Source: a virus
Reading direction: 5' to 3' (one strand)
Virus record (IMG/VR): IMGVR_UViG_3300017991_000007
Span: 1-64,000 of that record
DNA: 64,000 nt
Shown here: positions 16,013 to 23,482 of the stretch, in pieces
How positions within the stretch are numbered: the first letter of the stretch is position 1
Layout of the letters: every line of letters begins with the position of its first letter
Translations under genes and position numbers: made by a program
The notes under the pieces: model-generated
What the model saw: only the letters and a program-made list of their open reading frames with translations
What the model was told of the DNA's origin: nothing
Databases searched by the model: none

Positions 16013-16285
16013 ATGGATAATCAAGAGCTTGCGAAAAAGATGATCAATGACCTTAGTTCCCACGTCAATAACATGGGTTTGGATGAGAATGAGTTTGCGG
16101 ATGAGTTCTTTCAGGCTTTGGCAAGGGAGCATAGGACGTTGCAAGCGTCTATTGTGCGTGTACTACTAAAAGGATTGGTCCGGTACGGTGAAAATATCAG
16201 TACCGACTTGCGGAATGAAGCTGCGAAAAAGGCGTGTAAGGCCGTTTCGGACGTAATCAGGTCTTGCCCTATCCCTTTTATCTAA
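16013..16285 (+). CDS. Small helical protein
   Basis: A 90-residue, all-helical, mixed-charge protein, first in a long operon that includes RNase HI. GGGGGTAGC precedes the ATG. No family recognised. Confidence 0.6.
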   Translation: MDNQELAKKMINDLSSHVNNMGLDENEFADEFFQALAREHRTLQASIVRVLLKGLVRYGENISTDLRNEAAKKACKAVSDVIRSCPIPFI

Positions 16286-16301
16286 ATGGAGGTCTGAGGC
16301 T

Positions 16302-16427
16302 ATGTGGGAGCATTTTAAGCAGACTTTTGAGGGTATGTCCAAGCTGGAAATTGCCTCTGAAATTGCCGGGGGCTTTATGGTCTTTGGGCTGATAGGTCTT
16401 TTGTGGACTCTTGCGGCGGTCTGGTAA
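16302..16427 (+). CDS. 41-residue membrane protein
   Basis: An amphipathic N-terminus is followed by one hydrophobic segment (GGFMVFGLIGLLWTLAAVW) ending at the C-terminus, so it is probably a tail-anchored membrane peptide. GGAGGT lies upstream, and its TAA overlaps the next ATG (TAATG). Role unknown. Confidence 0.6.
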   Translation: MWEHFKQTFEGMSKLEIASEIAGGFMVFGLIGLLWTLAAVW

Positions 16428-16753
16428 TGGTTTATATAGGTAGATTTTTAGGCGGGGGTGGGAACGTAGCTGAGATTGGTCCCATGCTTACTTGGCTTGT
16501 AAAAAAAGATATAAAAGCTGAGTTTGTTCTTTTTGCCAACGGGAATTTTGGTATTCGTTTACTTGAATCAGAGGTTTCAAAGCTGCCTACCTATGAGGAT
16601 AAACCTTATTTACCCGTACCGGATGAGTGGGGAAGGAATACGCAAGGCGGTCATTCGGTTTATAAAATACATGAAAACGAGGATTGGTCTAAGCGTGTCA
16701 AAGCCTTTGGAAAAAACACTGGTTGGATTAAGGTGGGGTTAGCAAATGTGTAG
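16427..16753 (+). CDS. Hypothetical protein
   Basis: A 108-residue protein starting at an ATG overlapping the membrane peptide stop; a frame from 16403 would begin inside that peptide gene. Contains GRFLGGGGN near the N-terminus. Ends in TAG and overlaps the next gene by 8 bp. No family recognised. Confidence 0.55.
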   Translation: MVYIGRFLGGGGNVAEIGPMLTWLVKKDIKAEFVLFANGNFGIRLLESEVSKLPTYEDKPYLPVPDEWGRNTQGGHSVYKIHENEDWSKRVKAFGKNTGWIKVGLANV

Positions 16754-16925
16754 GGTCTGCGATTGGGAAAGTTACGTTGATAAGATTGAGGGTATGATTT
16801 CAGACGGGGAGTACAAGTGGGCTGAGGATACCCTTTCTGGTATTTTGGAGTGGGTAGAGGAAAATGGTCATATCACTGATAAGCAAATGCGGGCGGTTGA
16901 TAATATCGAATCAAGGGGTAATTGA
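16746..16925 (+). CDS. Small acidic helical protein
   Basis: A 59-residue acidic protein starting MCRVCDW, with a single C-x-x-C. It overlaps the upstream gene and abuts the GTG of RNase HI. The coupling supports it being real. Function unknown. Confidence 0.55.
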   Translation: MCRVCDWESYVDKIEGMISDGEYKWAEDTLSGILEWVEENGHITDKQMRAVDNIESRGN

Positions 16926-17639
16926 GTGGGATTTTTCAGCAAGAAAAAGAAAGCCAAGCTAAAGGCTATTGAGGAATGCGTAACCGGAATCAAGATATGG
17001 ACGGATGGTTCATGTTTTCCAAATCCAGACGGAGAGGGCGGTTGGTCTTTTGTGATCCGTGCGGATGATTTATGCGTTGTGAGGTCCGGGTATATTCCAG
17101 AACCATGCACCAATAACCGGGCTGAGTTGCTTGGGGCTATTGCGGCGTTGAAACAACTGGACAAGAATACCCTGCTTTACAAACCCGTGACGCTATACAC
17201 CGATTCACAGTACGTCCAAAAAGGCATTACTCAGTGGATAAGTGGGTGGATAAGCCGGGGTTGGCGCAATGTTCAAGGTCAACCGACTCCGAATAAAAAG
17301 CTTTGGCAGTTGCTTTTGGATGCCAAGTCCGGCATTAAGGTCCAATTCAAGCACGTCCGGGGTCACACCGGGGAGCCTATGAATGAGCTTTGCGATTGGT
17401 TAGCCAATGCTGCCAGAGAAAATAAGGTGGGAGTGGTTTACCAAGGCTGTTTCGCTGATTTAGATGACTCTTTGCGGGATGTTATGGATAAAGAGGGTGA
17501 CGGTACCATGACTACCATTGCGCCGGATATCTCTGAGGATGATGTAATGGGAAAGCGGTCAAACCGGCCAAAACAAAAACCGGTTGATTGGAAAAAAGCC
17601 AATAACCCGTTTGGTGATAAAGACGATGATCCGTTTTAG
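16926..17639 (+). CDS. rnhA: Ribonuclease HI with SSB-like C-terminal tip
   Basis: A 237-residue protein that degrades the RNA strand of RNA-DNA hybrids. The RNase H domain (about 20-165) shows the full catalytic set: D27 (WTDGSC), E67 (NNRAELL), D93 (YTDSQ), H147 (GHTGE) and D157. A Lys-rich N-terminus precedes it. About 70 residues follow, ending DKDDDPF, which resembles the SSB tip used to recruit repair enzymes. The start is a GTG abutting the previous stop; the stop is TAG. It probably removes primers or R-loops during phage replication. Confidence 0.88.
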   Translation: MGFFSKKKKAKLKAIEECVTGIKIWTDGSCFPNPDGEGGWSFVIRADDLCVVRSGYIPEPCTNNRAELLGAIAALKQLDKNTLLYKPVTLYTDSQYVQKGITQWISGWISRGWRNVQGQPTPNKKLWQLLLDAKSGIKVQFKHVRGHTGEPMNELCDWLANAARENKVGVVYQGCFADLDDSLRDVMDKEGDGTMTTIAPDISEDDVMGKRSNRPKQKPVDWKKANNPFGDKDDDPF

Positions 17640-17647
17640 GAGAGACA

Positions 17648-18286
17648 ATGACTGAGAAAGCGAAAGTGCCAGAGGATTGCCCTAAGTCTTTTCAGGGAAT
17701 TGGGGATGAGCGTTGTTATGCGTGTCCTTTGGGATATGGTACGGATGCAGAACCATGTTGTCCGTTCAAGTTCGGAATTCCAAAAGAGGTACGGGATGCG
17801 GTATTGGCTGAGGATGATGAGGCGAAAGCGTCTTTTGATCCAGACGATTGCACCGGGAAGTATGATCCGGTCACAAAACCGTGCTGTATTTGCGGAATCA
17901 TTGACGAATGCCCGCACCGTCCGGCTCAAGTGGAAGTCCTGATACAATGGGATGATAAGGGCAGACCGGTTTGCGTGTGGGATAAACCCAACAATTACAT
18001 ACGTTTGCGGGCTATTGATTTCCCGGAGCAATGGTGGGTTATTCGGAAAGTGCCAAAATCAAGCTGCAAGCGTTGTTATGGCAGGGGTGTTGTGGGGCTT
18101 GATGCCAAAACGAAAGCCCCGGTATTCTGCGGATGCACCAAAGGCGGGATTCGGAAAGTGCCAAAACCAAACGTGAAAGATAGGGTACAGGCTATTATTG
18201 AGGGTGATTACCGTCCGGCTCTTGTGGGTGCGGATGGAAAACCCATACAAGGAGAGACAAATGGCAAAAGAAATGAAAAACATTGA
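17648..18286 (+). CDS. Cys-rich zinc-binding protein
   Basis: A 212-residue protein with many Cys: CYACPLG...PCCPF (about 23-40), CCICG...CPH (about 79-90) and a DnaJ-like CKRCYGRG...CGC cluster (about 140-163). The segment IRKVPK occurs twice, encoded by an 18-bp direct repeat, so an internal duplication has occurred. It has an AGGAG site and follows RNase HI. Function unknown. Confidence 0.6.
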   Translation: MTEKAKVPEDCPKSFQGIGDERCYACPLGYGTDAEPCCPFKFGIPKEVRDAVLAEDDEAKASFDPDDCTGKYDPVTKPCCICGIIDECPHRPAQVEVLIQWDDKGRPVCVWDKPNNYIRLRAIDFPEQWWVIRKVPKSSCKRCYGRGVVGLDAKTKAPVFCGCTKGGIRKVPKPNVKDRVQAIIEGDYRPALVGADGKPIQGETNGKRNEKH

Positions 18287-18455
18287 CGCAACGATTGATG
18301 GTGACATTCTGACTCTGAAAATCGACTTGACTAAGGATTTTGGCCCGTCCAAGTCCGGCAAGACCGTCATTATCGCATCCTCAGCGGGAACGGTACCGGT
18401 AGAGGGTGCGGATGGTGTGAAAATGGGGGTGAATGTCTTTAAGAAAAAGGAATAA
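18261..18455 (+). CDS. Small conserved phage-type protein
   Basis: A 64-residue beta-rich protein. The pattern DILTLKIDLTKDFGPSKSGK is one I associate with small uncharacterised phage and prophage proteins. The ATG at 18261 follows GGAGAG and lies inside the end of the previous gene. Confidence 0.6.
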   Translation: MAKEMKNIDATIDGDILTLKIDLTKDFGPSKSGKTVIIASSAGTVPVEGADGVKMGVNVFKKKE

Positions 18456-18458
18456 GCC

Positions 18459-18932
18459 GTGGATGAGCAAGAGGAAAAACGGCGGGCTGAGGGTGATCTT
18501 TGGAAAAACATCTATGACCTTGTGTGCCATATCCTCAGCGGGGAGATAGAAAGCAAATGTGGGGATGCGTTTGGTTTGATCGGAGCCAAGTGTGACGGCC
18601 AACCGTGGGCTTGCCCCGGACCCGATGATGAGGATGGTGATGAAACTGTAGATGCGCTTTGCGACGGATGCAGTGGTAGTCCGGCGGTAAGACCTTTGGA
18701 GCTTGATGAGATTCTACCACCAAATCTAATGCAGCAAGACCTTGAGCGCATTCAGGCAGTCGCTTTGGAGCGGTCAACCTTTCCGGTATTGCCGGGGGAT
18801 GTTCGCACGGTGACGGTAAAGCAGCCGCAGTTGATTAAAGAGGTGATTCGGGAAGTGGAAAACCGAATTGAGATACCCATTATTGGGGGCGCACAAATGA
18901 CTTTTAGGAGTGCTAAAGATGAAAGCAACTGA
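18459..18932 (+). CDS. Acidic Cys-containing protein
   Basis: A 157-residue acidic protein starting at GTG three bases after the previous stop. The middle contains CDGQPWACPGP and LCDGCSG, possible metal sites; the C-terminal third is helical. It shares the CDG...C layout with the next gene. No family recognised. Confidence 0.55.
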   Translation: MDEQEEKRRAEGDLWKNIYDLVCHILSGEIESKCGDAFGLIGAKCDGQPWACPGPDDEDGDETVDALCDGCSGSPAVRPLELDEILPPNLMQQDLERIQAVALERSTFPVLPGDVRTVTVKQPQLIKEVIREVENRIEIPIIGGAQMTFRSAKDESN

Positions 18933-19197
18933 TTTCTGGAAAGCTGTCCGTAACATGGCTGAGGCTTGCAAAACCGGTTTTGAGTTTGGCTGCGATGGTT
19001 CGCCTTGTAAGCGGGAACAGATGTTCCATGATCACGGTGAATGTGAGGGATGCCCCGGTGATTCTACCTTTAGTCCGGTAGCGGTAGAGGGCGTTACTAA
19101 GGCTGAGTTGGAGGAAATACGCATGATTGCCATTGCTAAGTTTACGGATGCGTCCGATACTGCGGAGATAAAGCTGAATGGCAAGGAAACCTCTTAA
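18919..19197 (+). CDS. Small Cys-containing protein
   Basis: A 92-residue protein with FGCDGSPC and ECEGCPG segments and a helical C-terminus. The ATG at 18919 follows TAGGAG. It overlaps both neighbours. It is similar in Cys layout to the preceding protein, so the two may be distant paralogues. Confidence 0.55.
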   Translation: MKATDFWKAVRNMAEACKTGFEFGCDGSPCKREQMFHDHGECEGCPGDSTFSPVAVEGVTKAELEEIRMIAIAKFTDASDTAEIKLNGKETS

Positions 19198-19681
19198 ATC
19201 AGAACATAGCGTAAGGGATTTTAGGCAAGCTTCACCCGCTGCATTGTTACCCCTAATCCCGTACCTGAAACCTGAATGGACGGTGTGGGATTGTGCGGCG
19301 GGTCAAGCTCGCTTTGTTAGGGCTTTGCTGAATCACGGCTTTACAGCTTTTGGCACGGACGTACTTACCGGCCAAGACTTTCTCACTTGGTTGCCCCAAG
19401 ATGATTGGGATTGCATCGTATCGGAGCCGCCTCTTTCCCGTTTGACGGGCTTTTTCCAGCAAGCATACGCCTTGGGTAAGCCTTTTGCCTTTTTGTGCGA
19501 TACCGGAGCGTTTGGTGGGCTGAAACGGCGTTTTCTATTCCGTTCTTATGGTGTAGAATTAATAATTCTGCCCGGTCAACTCGAAAATCTTGGAGAGGGC
19601 GCAAAGAGAGTGGAAATGACGTGGTTTACGCACGGTCTGAATATGGGTAAGGAGTTGACCTTTGCAGAACATTTGGTTTGA
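19178..19681 (+). CDS. Methyltransferase-like protein
   Basis: A 167-residue class I SAM-dependent methyltransferase fold. Motif I is VWDCAAGQARF (about 36-46) and motif IV is IVSEPPL (about 75-81), where DNA adenine methylases have N/D-PP-Y/F; here the first residue is Glu and the last Leu. It is short, with no recognition domain. It may be a degenerate or altered-specificity DNA methylase. It overlaps the previous gene and ends the operon before the promoter at 19695. Confidence 0.6.
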   Translation: MARKPLKSEHSVRDFRQASPAALLPLIPYLKPEWTVWDCAAGQARFVRALLNHGFTAFGTDVLTGQDFLTWLPQDDWDCIVSEPPLSRLTGFFQQAYALGKPFAFLCDTGAFGGLKRRFLFRSYGVELIILPGQLENLGEGAKRVEMTWFTHGLNMGKELTFAEHLV

Positions 19682-19694
19682 GGTCATATTTTTC

Positions 19695-19723
19695 TTGACA
19701 AGACCTTTTGACCTTGTTATAGT
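19695..19723 (+). promoter_or_regulatory. Sigma70-type promoter
   Basis: TTGACA (19695-19700), 17-bp spacer, TATAGT (19718-19723). It is followed by a roughly 100-nt structured leader. Confidence 0.78.
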
Positions 19724-19729
19724 GTAGCC

Positions 19730-19827
19730 AATTGACGGGTACTTTCCCCGTTGGTTTTTGTGTCGGGTCTAAGGCTCGGTTGTCAAAATGGGTTGACACC
19801 GGGCCTTAACCTTTTAAGGAGAGTGGC
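19730..19827 (+). promoter_or_regulatory. Structured 5' leader
   Basis: The untranslated leader contains a long stem-loop: TAAGGC-x-CGG (19770-19779) pairs with CCG-GGCCTTA (19799-19808), and TTGTCAA inside pairs with TTGACA. CCTTTTAAGG follows, in which CCTT could cover the AAGGAG ribosome-binding site. This suggests translational control by RNA structure. Confidence 0.45.
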
Positions 19828-20181
19828 ATGACATTTTTTGAATGGCTTTTACGTCCGTTACTTAGGTGGGCTGCGAAAGTGAGAGAGAAAGCGTATGAGG
19901 ATATGCTGCGGGGTTTATCTGAGGCTGAGTTGCAGCAAGTCAAGGAATGGCAGGATACCCGTGAAAAGGTTTTCCTCAAGTACAAGCACGGTGATCTTAA
20001 ATGGCGTGATACTCTTGGTTTGCGCTACTGTGATATGCTGAGTCCGATTGAGCAAAAGCGGTTTTCGACTCTTAATGATGTAGAACTTATATTCCGCAAT
20101 GAGCGGCTTAGACTACAAAGGATGGAAATAGATGGATATTGTCGTACCGGGCAAGAAACCAGTGCAAATGCCCAAGTGTAA
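19828..20181 (+). CDS. Helical basic protein
   Basis: A 117-residue protein with an amphipathic or weakly hydrophobic N-terminus (FFEWLLRPLLRW) that may contact membrane, followed by long charged helices. It sits behind the structured leader and overlaps the next gene. No family recognised. Confidence 0.55.
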   Translation: MTFFEWLLRPLLRWAAKVREKAYEDMLRGLSEAELQQVKEWQDTREKVFLKYKHGDLKWRDTLGLRYCDMLSPIEQKRFSTLNDVELIFRNERLRLQRMEIDGYCRTGQETSANAQV

Positions 20182-20317
20182 GATTTGTGGATATCCAAAC
20201 ACTCTTATTGAAATGAGCTATCCGGGTATGTGTGGTAAGCAGCGGAAAAGGCGGCAATACGTTTGCACACGGGATGGTTGCTCAAACCGTGAAAGATACC
20301 GGATTCACCTTAAATAA
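20132..20317 (+). CDS. Small zinc-finger protein, Ogr/Delta-like layout
   Basis: A 61-residue basic protein with C-x-x-C and C-x(4)-C (CKICG, CTRDGC) separated by about 20 residues, the spacing seen in Ogr/Delta-type late activators, although the similarity is only in layout. The start may be 20132 or the ATG at 20168. It ends just before a promoter. Confidence 0.5.
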   Translation: MDIVVPGKKPVQMPKCKICGYPNTLIEMSYPGMCGKQRKRRQYVCTRDGCSNRERYRIHLK

Positions 20318-20319
20318 AC

Positions 20320-20348
20320 TTGACAAGTCTCTAATGTGTTGTTAAATT
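20320..20348 (+). promoter_or_regulatory. Sigma70-type promoter
   Basis: TTGACA (20320-20325), 17-bp spacer, TAAATT (20343-20348). The leader after it contains GAAACGACACGAAAGGAG, a short version of the shared leader. Confidence 0.7.
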
Positions 20349-20380
20349 GGTTAGATGAAACGACACGAAAGGAGCTTAAC

Positions 20381-20866
20381 GTGGAAAGTCAATTAATAGC
20401 AGTTGAAGGGGATCATCCCCTTGCAAAACTTTTGGAAAAGATGGTAGGGGGTAGAAAGCCCAAACACGTAAAACCTGAATTTGAGCGGGTACCGGATAAT
20501 GAGCTATTCGGTTTTCTTATGCACCTATATGACCAAGAGAGGTCTTTGCCGATACGTCTTGCACTGGCAAAATGCTGCGTTTGCGGGGTACCGGTTGACC
20601 CTCATAAGCAGACTTGCTCGGTTTGCAACTACTTTACCTCACTGCCCGCAATGGATGAGCGGGATTTGGTACTCAAGGAATTCGAGGGCAAGCGTCTTGA
20701 GCCTGAGACACCGGATGATGAGGGCTGCAACTGCCCCGCTTGTCAATTGAGAGACAAAATGCGTAACGGGGAGCCTTTTGATGAGGCTGATAAGGCATTG
20801 TTGACTGAATTGATGAGTCAGGGTCCACCTTTCCGCTTGGATGAGGATGAGGATGAGCGAGAATAA
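20381..20866 (+). CDS. Zinc-binding protein
   Basis: A 161-residue protein with two C-x-x-C pairs in the middle (CCVCG, CSVC) and a second CNCPAC group near residue 130. It starts at GTG 20381 after AAAGGAG; upstream ATG frames begin inside the leader. It overlaps the next gene. Function unknown. Confidence 0.55.
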   Translation: MESQLIAVEGDHPLAKLLEKMVGGRKPKHVKPEFERVPDNELFGFLMHLYDQERSLPIRLALAKCCVCGVPVDPHKQTCSVCNYFTSLPAMDERDLVLKEFEGKRLEPETPDDEGCNCPACQLRDKMRNGEPFDEADKALLTELMSQGPPFRLDEDEDERE

Positions 20867-21188
20867 GACACAACCGCCGGATGGTGAAAGGACGGGCATA
20901 CGGGTAGTTTCACAACCAAGCCCGGATGAATCAGAACTTTTAGAGCTATTCAAAGAGGTCGGTACGGATACCAAGGGGGAAAGTGCTGAGTTTTTCCGTT
21001 GGTATTCATGGCTGACTAACGCACACGTTGGAACCAGTTTCGTATCTGTTGACAAGGCTTTTGAGTTCATTAACACGCTGGCAGCGTTGATTCCAACTAA
21101 GCTTTACCGGTTGCCGGACATTGATCTTAATGCGGAAACACCCGAAACCCCTACCTATACTCTGGCAGACAAGACCTACAAGCACTGA
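20853..21188 (+). CDS. Hypothetical protein
   Basis: A 111-residue mixed alpha protein. It starts at one of several ATGs in a GAGGATGAGGATG stretch that also encodes the acidic tail of the previous protein. No family recognised. Confidence 0.5.
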   Translation: MSENKTQPPDGERTGIRVVSQPSPDESELLELFKEVGTDTKGESAEFFRWYSWLTNAHVGTSFVSVDKAFEFINTLAALIPTKLYRLPDIDLNAETPETPTYTLADKTYKH

Positions 21189-21197
21189 GGTTGATCC

Positions 21198-21623
21198 ATG
21201 TTTGATGCTACCTCTAATGACTTGATTTTTACTTTTGCGGATGGTTGGACAATACCGGCAAAGCTGAAATCGTTGGAACAGCACATGGATTCCCCGATTG
21301 AATACCGAGAGGGCGGTATATCAATAGCTATGCGTTTTCCGGGTCGCAGGGAGATTAATCTTACGGTTTATATGGAGGCTGCGGATGCTGCGGGTTGGCA
21401 AGAGCGTGTCAATTCGCTGGATAATTATAAAGCGGATGCGGTGTACGGTGATGCGGTACTGCATGGCTGTTGGCCCAAGAGTGTGCAAGTTGATATGGCT
21501 TGGGATGCGGCTGAGGTAGAGATTATCTCAGATTCGCTTATAGAGCCGCCTGAGATACCAGCGGTCAACTTGACTATTAAACCGGAGCGTCCGACAATGG
21601 CTAGAGTTCGTTTGATTGAATAA
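21198..21623 (+). CDS. Tailed protein 1 (C-terminal ARVRLIE)
   Basis: A 141-residue, beta-rich protein, first of nine co-oriented proteins ending in a shared tail; here TMARVRLIE. The body resembles no family I know. Unlike most members its stop does not overlap the next start, and the tail codons (GTT CGT) contain no ribosome-site-like bases. The shared tail is therefore not a by-product of a Shine-Dalgarno sequence. Confidence 0.6.
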   Translation: MFDATSNDLIFTFADGWTIPAKLKSLEQHMDSPIEYREGGISIAMRFPGRREINLTVYMEAADAAGWQERVNSLDNYKADAVYGDAVLHGCWPKSVQVDMAWDAAEVEIISDSLIEPPEIPAVNLTIKPERPTMARVRLIE

Positions 21624-21634
21624 AGGAGTACGTC

Positions 21635-22120
21635 ATGTATTGGCTGATAAAGTGCCTTTGGAAGCGAACAGCGGCAAGCAAGAGGGGTTATCCGAACCAG
21701 TGGCACAACAAAGACTTTAGAAATCGGGATACGCTTTTCCTGCGGATGCGGAAAGGCTCTTGGATGGATAAGTTCTTAGCGTGGGCAAGTATGAGTGGTA
21801 CGACTTACGGAGATTTGGTAGCCGTCCGAAATGACAGGTGGCACAAGGTCACTGCTTGCGACGGGGGCAATCCGCACTCCAAGTTTGTGATACATGAAAT
21901 GGTACATCATATGCAGTGTGAGAGGCGATTGACTTATGGAATGCAAGCGATTGCATATACCCTTGAGTGGGGTTGGAGGTGGGTTGCCGCCCTTTTCGGA
22001 AAGCAGACACACGCCCGGTACGATAACAAGTATGAGGTGGAAGCTTGGAATAAAGCCGGTCAAGATATCCGGGATTGGAAAGCCGATGGTCTTGATCCGA
22101 AACGCCCGTGGGTGATCTAA
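21635..22120 (+). CDS. HExxH putative metallopeptidase-like protein
   Basis: A 161-residue basic protein with HEMVHH near residue 88 and a downstream Glu-bearing helix, compatible with a small zincin (SprT/Wss1-like or similar); the zinc role is inferred. It has an AAAGGAG site. An exact TGCAAGCGATTGCA lies within it at 21952. It sits inside the tailed-protein operon but lacks the tail (ends RPWVI). Confidence 0.5.
   Translation: MYWLIKCLWKRTAASKRGYPNQWHNKDFRNRDTLFLRMRKGSWMDKFLAWASMSGTTYGDLVAVRNDRWHKVTACDGGNPHSKFVIHEMVHHMQCERRLTYGMQAIAYTLEWGWRWVAALFGKQTHARYDNKYEVEAWNKAGQDIRDWKADGLDPKRPWVI
21952..21965. promoter_or_regulatory. Intragenic copy of the 14-bp palindrome
   Basis: Exact TGCAAGCGATTGCA within the HExxH gene, with no promoter nearby. 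Confidence 0.5.
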
Positions 22121-22401
22121 TGAAAGGCTTGCGGTATTTTGGTCATTTCAGGACACCGGCTGAGGCGATAAAGCATATCAAGTTTGTTGGTGAGGATTTG
22201 ATGCCGGGTGATTGGTTCTATAGTAAGCGGAATGGAGAGGCTTATATTTGGGACGGGGGAAACTGGATACTTATGCTTGGCAGTACCGGGGAGCCGCAGC
22301 CGATTTTCAGAAAAAAGGAGGGTAGATTCATGGAGGTCTATGAGGTCAATTACGATTTGCCGGGTAATACCCCAATGGCTGAGGTAAGGACTATTGAGTG
22401 A
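22120..22401 (+). CDS. Tailed protein 2 (AEVRTIE)
   Basis: A 93-residue protein starting at an ATG overlapping the preceding TAA. The body is alpha then beta, with a WIDGGNW-like turn (YIWDGGNWILML). The C-terminus is PMAEVRTIE. It overlaps the next start. Confidence 0.6.
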   Translation: MKGLRYFGHFRTPAEAIKHIKFVGEDLMPGDWFYSKRNGEAYIWDGGNWILMLGSTGEPQPIFRKKEGRFMEVYEVNYDLPGNTPMAEVRTIE

Positions 22402-22633
22402 CTTCGACAAGAAAGAGGCCATGCGTGATCCGGGTATTGTGGGGATAGTTTCTCGCACCCTTGCACGGCATACCCATGTAACAGGTACGCCGGACCCGCT
22501 GAGTCCTGAGAAAGTTGCTGAGTGGGATGGTATGAGCAAAGTGAGGCAAGGGGATATAAAGCTGCCTAAAGGGGTTTACTATTGGGTGGGTGACTTCGAT
22601 TGCCCGATTGCAAAAGTAAGGACCATAGAATGA
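22394..22633 (+). CDS. Tailed protein 3 (AKVRTIE)
   Basis: A 79-residue protein. The likely start is a TTG overlapping the preceding TGA (TTGA-type coupling); the ATG at 22421 is the alternative. The C-terminus is CPIAKVRTIE, preceded by a YYWVGDF strand. No family recognised. Confidence 0.55.
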   Translation: MSDFDKKEAMRDPGIVGIVSRTLARHTHVTGTPDPLSPEKVAEWDGMSKVRQGDIKLPKGVYYWVGDFDCPIAKVRTIE

Positions 22634-22995
22634 GCAAACTACCAAAAGGTACGATAGTTACCAAGACGAAATTTGGGTACAAGCCTTATGTGGAATATCC
22701 GAGTATGGGGAATACTCATATCAATACATTGCAGGATTTGAAAGATTTTCTTGATGAGGTTGCCGCTGAGTATCTTTACAAACCAGCTACCAATGAACTG
22801 ATAAACCAAATCTACAGACGAATCAAAGCCGCCGTACCCGCTACCTTGGGGGTAAGGGTCAACCTGACAAGAGGTGGAAACGTCCGGGTTGAATTTGAGG
22901 GTGCTGAGGAAACCTTTGGTTGCTCCAATGACGATATGAAATACTTTTTCAGTGACCTTTCGTTTGACGTGGCAACCGTGCGGTGTATCCAATAA
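22630..22995 (+). CDS. Tailed protein 4 (ATVRCIQ)
   Basis: A 121-residue alpha/beta protein: two helices (about 30-75), a strand pair GVRVNLTRGGNVRVEFEG, then the tail FDVATVRCIQ. It overlaps the preceding gene by ATGA and is last before a convergent small RNA, so no downstream start can explain its tail. Confidence 0.6.
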   Translation: MSKLPKGTIVTKTKFGYKPYVEYPSMGNTHINTLQDLKDFLDEVAAEYLYKPATNELINQIYRRIKAAVPATLGVRVNLTRGGNVRVEFEGAEETFGCSNDDMKYFFSDLSFDVATVRCIQ

Positions 22996-23077
22996 AAAAA
23001 AAATGCCCGGTATGGGTACCGGGGCTTTGGAAGGGAATATGTGAATGGGTTTTTGTAGGCTTTATTCGTTTTTCAAT
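22994..23077 (-). ncRNA. Predicted small RNA (about 84 nt)
   Basis: A minus-strand promoter (TTGACA-17-TAGAAT) fires into an 84-nt interval with no start codon in any useful frame, closed by the terminator stem CCCGGTA-TGGG-TACCGGG and a ten-T run (A run on plus). The 5' part is unstructured and A/C-rich with a TTCCCTTCC stretch that could pair with G-rich ribosome-binding sites. It is convergent with the tailed-protein operon, so it could also act as an antisense terminator. Confidence 0.6.
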
Positions 23078-23083
23078 GATGCC

Positions 23084-23142
23084 ATTCTAGCAAGGCAGTA
23101 AAGCCTTGTCAAGTAAAAAATGCAATCAATTGCACTTTTTTT
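23084..23142 (-). promoter_or_regulatory. Operator/terminator module plus promoter for the small RNA
   Basis: Minus reading: A run, TGCAATTGATTGCA (23134-23121), T run, TTGACA (23112-23107), 17-bp spacer, TAGAAT (23089-23084). Confidence 0.75.
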
Positions 23143-23171
23143 CAAAATAGTTTTTAACCCCTTGATTTTAG

Positions 23172-23200
23172 TTGACAATTCATAAAAGCAGTGTTAAGTT
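23172..23200 (+). promoter_or_regulatory. Sigma70-type promoter, likely leaderless transcript
   Basis: TTGACA (23172-23177), 17-bp spacer, TAAGTT (23195-23200). The expected start, near 23207, coincides with the ATG of the next gene. Confidence 0.7.
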
Positions 23201-23206
23201 TCTTTT

Positions 23207-23482
23207 ATGGATGCGAAAAGATATAATCAAACGCCGTGCATAGGGTGTGGGTATTGTTGCCAAACCCCTTGCGTATTGGCTTTGCAGACTTACGGGATAG
23301 ACCGGCTCAAGAAAGAGCGTTGCCCGTCATTAAGGTGGGATGGTAAAAGATGGTTCTGCCAGCTTGCAGAAACGTCTGAGAGGGTCCGTAAAGACCTTTG
23401 GATAGGTGCGGGTTGTTGTTCTGCCTTAAATACCAATAGGAGAGAGAATAGACCTATTAAGCCGTGGGAATTTGGAAAATGA
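23207..23482 (+). CDS. YkgJ-like cysteine-cluster protein
   Basis: A 91-residue protein with CIGCGYCCQTPC near the N-terminus, then further Cys at C-x-x-L, FCQL and GCC, like the YkgJ metal-binding cysteine cluster. The mRNA is probably leaderless because the ATG lies about 7 bp after the -10 box and no ribosome site is present. It overlaps tailed protein 5. A related but longer protein is at 32215. Confidence 0.6.
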   Translation: MDAKRYNQTPCIGCGYCCQTPCVLALQTYGIDRLKKERCPSLRWDGKRWFCQLAETSERVRKDLWIGAGCCSALNTNRRENRPIKPWEFGK

